Shown here: piece by piece, positions 61,715 through 64,000 of the stretch
Layout: every line of letters starts with the position of its first letter
How positions within the stretch are numbered: position 1 is the first letter of the stretch
DNA from: Amycolatopsis sp. FBCC-B4732
Lineage (GTDB): Bacteria; Actinomycetota; Actinomycetes; Mycobacteriales; Pseudonocardiaceae
Assembly (NCBI RefSeq): GCF_023008405.1
Contig: NZ_CP095376.1
Coordinates: 9,776,501-9,840,500 of the forward strand
DNA: 64,000 nt
Direction of reading: 5' to 3'
Translations under genes and position numbers: made by a program
Notes under the pieces: generated by a model
The model's database searches: none
What the model was told of the DNA's origin: nothing
What the model saw: only the letters and a program-made list of their open reading frames with translations

Positions 61715-63178
61715 ATGAGCGCGAGCACCGAGTCCGGCGTCGTCGACGCGGTCGGCAAGGAACTGTTCATCGGCGGCAAGTGGGTCGCCGCCGGGTCCGG
61801 GAAGACGTTCCCGGTGGTCGATCCGGCCACCGGCAAGGAGCTGTGCCAGGTCGCCGACGCCTCCCCGGCGGACGGCCTCGCCGCGCTGGACGCCGCCGTC
61901 GCCGCGCAATCGGACTTCGCGAAGATGGCGCCGCGAGAGCGCGGCGAGATCCTGCGCCGGGCGTACGAGCTGCTGATGAAGCGCCAGGAAGAGCTGGCGC
62001 TGCTCATGACGCTGGAGATGGGCAAGCCGCTCGCCGAATCGAAGGGCGAGATCGCCTACGCCGCCGAGTTCTTCCGCTGGTTCGCCGAGGAGGCCGTCCG
62101 CATCGACGGCGGCTTCGCGACCGCCCCGAACGGCGTCGGCCGGTTCCTCATCACGAAGCAGCCGGTCGGCCCGACGCTGCTGATCACGCCGTGGAACTTC
62201 CCGATGGCGATGGGCACCCGCAAGATCGGGCCGGCGATCGCCGCGGGCTGCACGTCGGTGATCAAGCCCGCCGCGCAGACGCCGCTGTCGATGCTCGCGC
62301 TGGCCGGCATCCTCGCCGAGGCCGGGCTGCCCGAGGGCGTGCTCAACGTCATCACGACCAGCGACTCCGGCGGCGTGATGGAGCCGCTGATCCGCGACGG
62401 CCGGGCCCGCAAGCTCTCCTTCACCGGCTCCACCGGCGTCGGCCGCAAGCTGCTGGAGCAGTGCGCCGACAAGATCCTCCGCACGTCGATGGAGCTGGGC
62501 GGCAACGCGCCGTTCCTGGTCTTCGACGACGCCGACATGGACGCGGCGATCGAGGGCGCGATGCAGGCGAAGATGCGCAACATCGGCGAGGCTTGCACCG
62601 CGGCGAACCGGTTCTACGTGCAGCGCGGCGTCGTCGAGGAGTTCTCGCGGCGGCTGACCGAGCGCATGCAGGCGCTGCCGATGGGCCGCGGTACCGAGAA
62701 GGACGTCGTGGTCGGCCCGCTGATCGACGACAAGGCCGTCGACAAGGTGACGGAGCTGGTCAAGGACGCCACCGACCGCGGCGCGAAGGTGCTCACCGGC
62801 GGCTCCGGCGTCGACGGGCCGGGCCACTTCTACCAGGCCACCGTGCTCACCGACGTCCCGCAGGAGGCGCGGCTGACGCACGAGGAGATCTTCGGGCCGG
62901 TCGCGCCGATCACGCCGTTCGACACCGAGGAAGAGGCGGTGACGAAGGCGAACGACACCGAATTCGGCCTCGTTTCCTATGTCTTCACCAGCGACCTCAA
63001 GCGCGCGCTGCGCGTGTCCGAGGCCCTCGAAGCCGGCATGATCGGGCTCAACCAGGGCATCGTTTCGAACCCGGCGGCGCCGTTCGGCGGGATCAAGGCG
63101 TCCGGCCTCGGCCGTGAGGGCGGCACGGTCGGCATCGAGGAGTTCCTGGAGACCAAGTACATCGCGGTGGCCCTGTGA
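61715..63178 (+). CDS. NAD(P)-dependent aldehyde dehydrogenase, succinate-semialdehyde type
   Basis: 487 aa. ATG 61715 follows GAGGAGCAGTCGG. Catalytic Glu is in MELGGNAPFLVFDDA and the nucleophile Cys in NIGEACTAANRFYV. The cofactor segment reads TPWNFPMAMGTRKIGPAIAAG and SFTGSTGVGRKL. GabD-like enzymes have this MELGGNAP and ACTAANR pattern. It converts a semialdehyde, probably formed by the divergent aminotransferase, to the acid. The stop overlaps the next gene's GTG by 4 bases. Confidence 0.92.
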   Translation: MSASTESGVVDAVGKELFIGGKWVAAGSGKTFPVVDPATGKELCQVADASPADGLAALDAAVAAQSDFAKMAPRERGEILRRAYELLMKRQEELALLMTLEMGKPLAESKGEIAYAAEFFRWFAEEAVRIDGGFATAPNGVGRFLITKQPVGPTLLITPWNFPMAMGTRKIGPAIAAGCTSVIKPAAQTPLSMLALAGILAEAGLPEGVLNVITTSDSGGVMEPLIRDGRARKLSFTGSTGVGRKLLEQCADKILRTSMELGGNAPFLVFDDADMDAAIEGAMQAKMRNIGEACTAANRFYVQRGVVEEFSRRLTERMQALPMGRGTEKDVVVGPLIDDKAVDKVTELVKDATDRGAKVLTGGSGVDGPGHFYQATVLTDVPQEARLTHEEIFGPVAPITPFDTEEEAVTKANDTEFGLVSYVFTSDLKRALRVSEALEAGMIGLNQGIVSNPAAPFGGIKASGLGREGGTVGIEEFLETKYIAVAL

Positions 63179-64000
63179 CAGCCTACCGTTTGGCGAGCAT
63201 CCCCGGCGACGGGATCGGCGTGGACGTCACGGTCGAGGCCCGCAAGGTCCTCGACCGGGCGTCCGCCCGCTTCGGCTTTTCGTTGGAGTGGAAGGAATTC
63301 GACTGGAGTTGCGAACGGTACGCGCAACTCGGCGCGATGATGCCGGAAGACGGTGTCGCGCAGCTCTCGGCGTACGACGGGATCCTGCTCGGCGCGGTCG
63401 GCTTCCCCGGCGTCCCGGACCACGTTTCGCTGTGGGGCTTGCTGATCCCACTGCGGCGTGCGTTCCAGCAGTACGTCAACCTGCGCCCGGTGCGGCTGCT
63501 GCCGGGCACGGCTTCCGTGCTGGCCGGGCGGAAGGCCGAAGAGCTGGAGCTGGTCATCGTCCGCGAGAACTCCGAAGGGGAGTACTCCGCGATCGGCGGG
63601 CGGCACAACGCCGGGCGGCCGGACGAGTTCGTGCTGCAGGAGTCGGTGTTCACGCGCGTCGGCGTCGAACGGATCATCCGGTACGCCTTCGAGCTGGCGC
63701 GTACGCGATCTTCGCGCGTCTGCTCGGCGACGAAGTCCAACGGCCTGATCCACTCGATGCCGTTCTGGGACGAGATCTTCGCCGAGGTCGCCGCCGAATA
63801 CCCGGACGTCCACAGTGAACAGATGCACGTGGACGCGCTGGCCGCGCGGATGGTCCAGGCGCCGGACCGGCTCGACGTCGTGGTGGCGTCGAACCTCTTC
63901 GGCGACATCCTGAGCGACCTGGCGGCCGCGATCACCGGCGGACTCGGCATGGCGCCGTCCGGCAACATCAACCCATCGGGTGAATCCCCGTCGATGTTCG
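63175..64000 (+). CDS. Tartrate/D-malate/isopropylmalate-type dehydrogenase (3' end beyond window)
   Basis: GTG 63175 overlaps the previous stop (GTGA). 275 residues are visible. The beta-decarboxylating dehydrogenase family is clear: YRLASIPGDGIGVDVTVEA, LRPVRLLPG, IVRENSEGEYS, the catalytic Lys in ATKSNGL and the metal Asp in DVVVASNLFGDILSDLAAA. RENSEGEYS with no LeuB-type RELTGG is typical of tartrate dehydrogenase/D-malate enzymes. It oxidises and decarboxylates a 2-hydroxy di-acid. Coupling with the semialdehyde dehydrogenase suggests one catabolic operon. Confidence 0.88.
   Translation, partial: MTAYRLASIPGDGIGVDVTVEARKVLDRASARFGFSLEWKEFDWSCERYAQLGAMMPEDGVAQLSAYDGILLGAVGFPGVPDHVSLWGLLIPLRRAFQQYVNLRPVRLLPGTASVLAGRKAEELELVIVRENSEGEYSAIGGRHNAGRPDEFVLQESVFTRVGVERIIRYAFELARTRSSRVCSATKSNGLIHSMPFWDEIFAEVAAEYPDVHSEQMHVDALAARMVQAPDRLDVVVASNLFGDILSDLAAAITGGLGMAPSGNINPSGESPSMF

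Overview
The window is very GC-rich, gene-dense DNA with strong third-position G/C bias, frequent GTG starts and start/stop overlaps. The gene content fits a filamentous actinomycete: mycobacterial-type fad and acc genes, an ESX-type secretion module, DUF574 methyltransferases and FxSxx-type peptide systems. I read it as Pseudonocardiales, probably Amycolatopsis-like; the genus is inference.

Layout. 1-7.2 kb: a TetR regulator, a secreted GDSL esterase, and a leucine-degradation-type operon (accD1-like carboxyltransferase, accA1-like biotin carboxylase, acyl-CoA dehydrogenase) behind two palindromic operators; a third copy of the operator lies upstream of the tetR gene. 7.2-10 kb: a lipoprotein and an ESX-associated module. 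10-13.7 kb: GNAT, SDR, PhaC-like hydrolase, and a peptidoglycan amidase with an unusual 5' end. 13.7-16.3 kb: a FadE23/FadE24-like acyl-CoA dehydrogenase pair. 16.3-19.3 kb: SDR, XRE regulator and LtrA.

19.4-39.2 kb is the most interesting part. A degenerate nucleotidyl-cyclase protein with a C-terminal effector-associated domain is followed by two complete paralogous cassettes. Each has VMAP, a MoxR AAA+ ATPase, and a very large vWA-STAND NTPase-TPR protein (FxsT-like) on the plus strand. Each is followed on the minus strand by a HExxH-type peptide beta-hydroxylase and, immediately upstream of it, a 62-residue precursor-like peptide. The two peptides align without gaps and both end in VTASGSxAKRVD, with no FxSxx end. 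No radical SAM maturase is present. The arrangement suggests that an NTP-dependent sensor/conflict system is coupled to a hydroxylated peptide. I consider this the best candidate for an undescribed system.

39.3-44.1 kb: a double-TetR fusion divergent from fadA-fadB (beta-oxidation). 44.1-51.6 kb: a flavin-reductase-like remnant, a secreted GH92 alpha-mannosidase, an MMPL exporter with a two-component system, and a DUF3761 lipoprotein. 51.6-58.3 kb: an MFS exporter, two DUF574 methyltransferases flanking a histidine phosphatase, and a ThDP enzyme coupled to an FAD oxidase. 58.4-64 kb: an aldo/keto reductase, a previously unlisted 30-residue ORF, and a catabolic region (DUF3830, class III aminotransferase, succinate-semialdehyde-type dehydrogenase, and a tartrate/isopropylmalate-type dehydrogenase running off the end).

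Regulation. Several palindromes of the GTTARCGnnCGYTAAC and CCTTACGnCGTAAGG types occur both in promoters and inside coding regions. In coding regions they often force rare TTA leucine codons. I saw no rRNA, tRNA, CRISPR array, insertion sequence or integrase.
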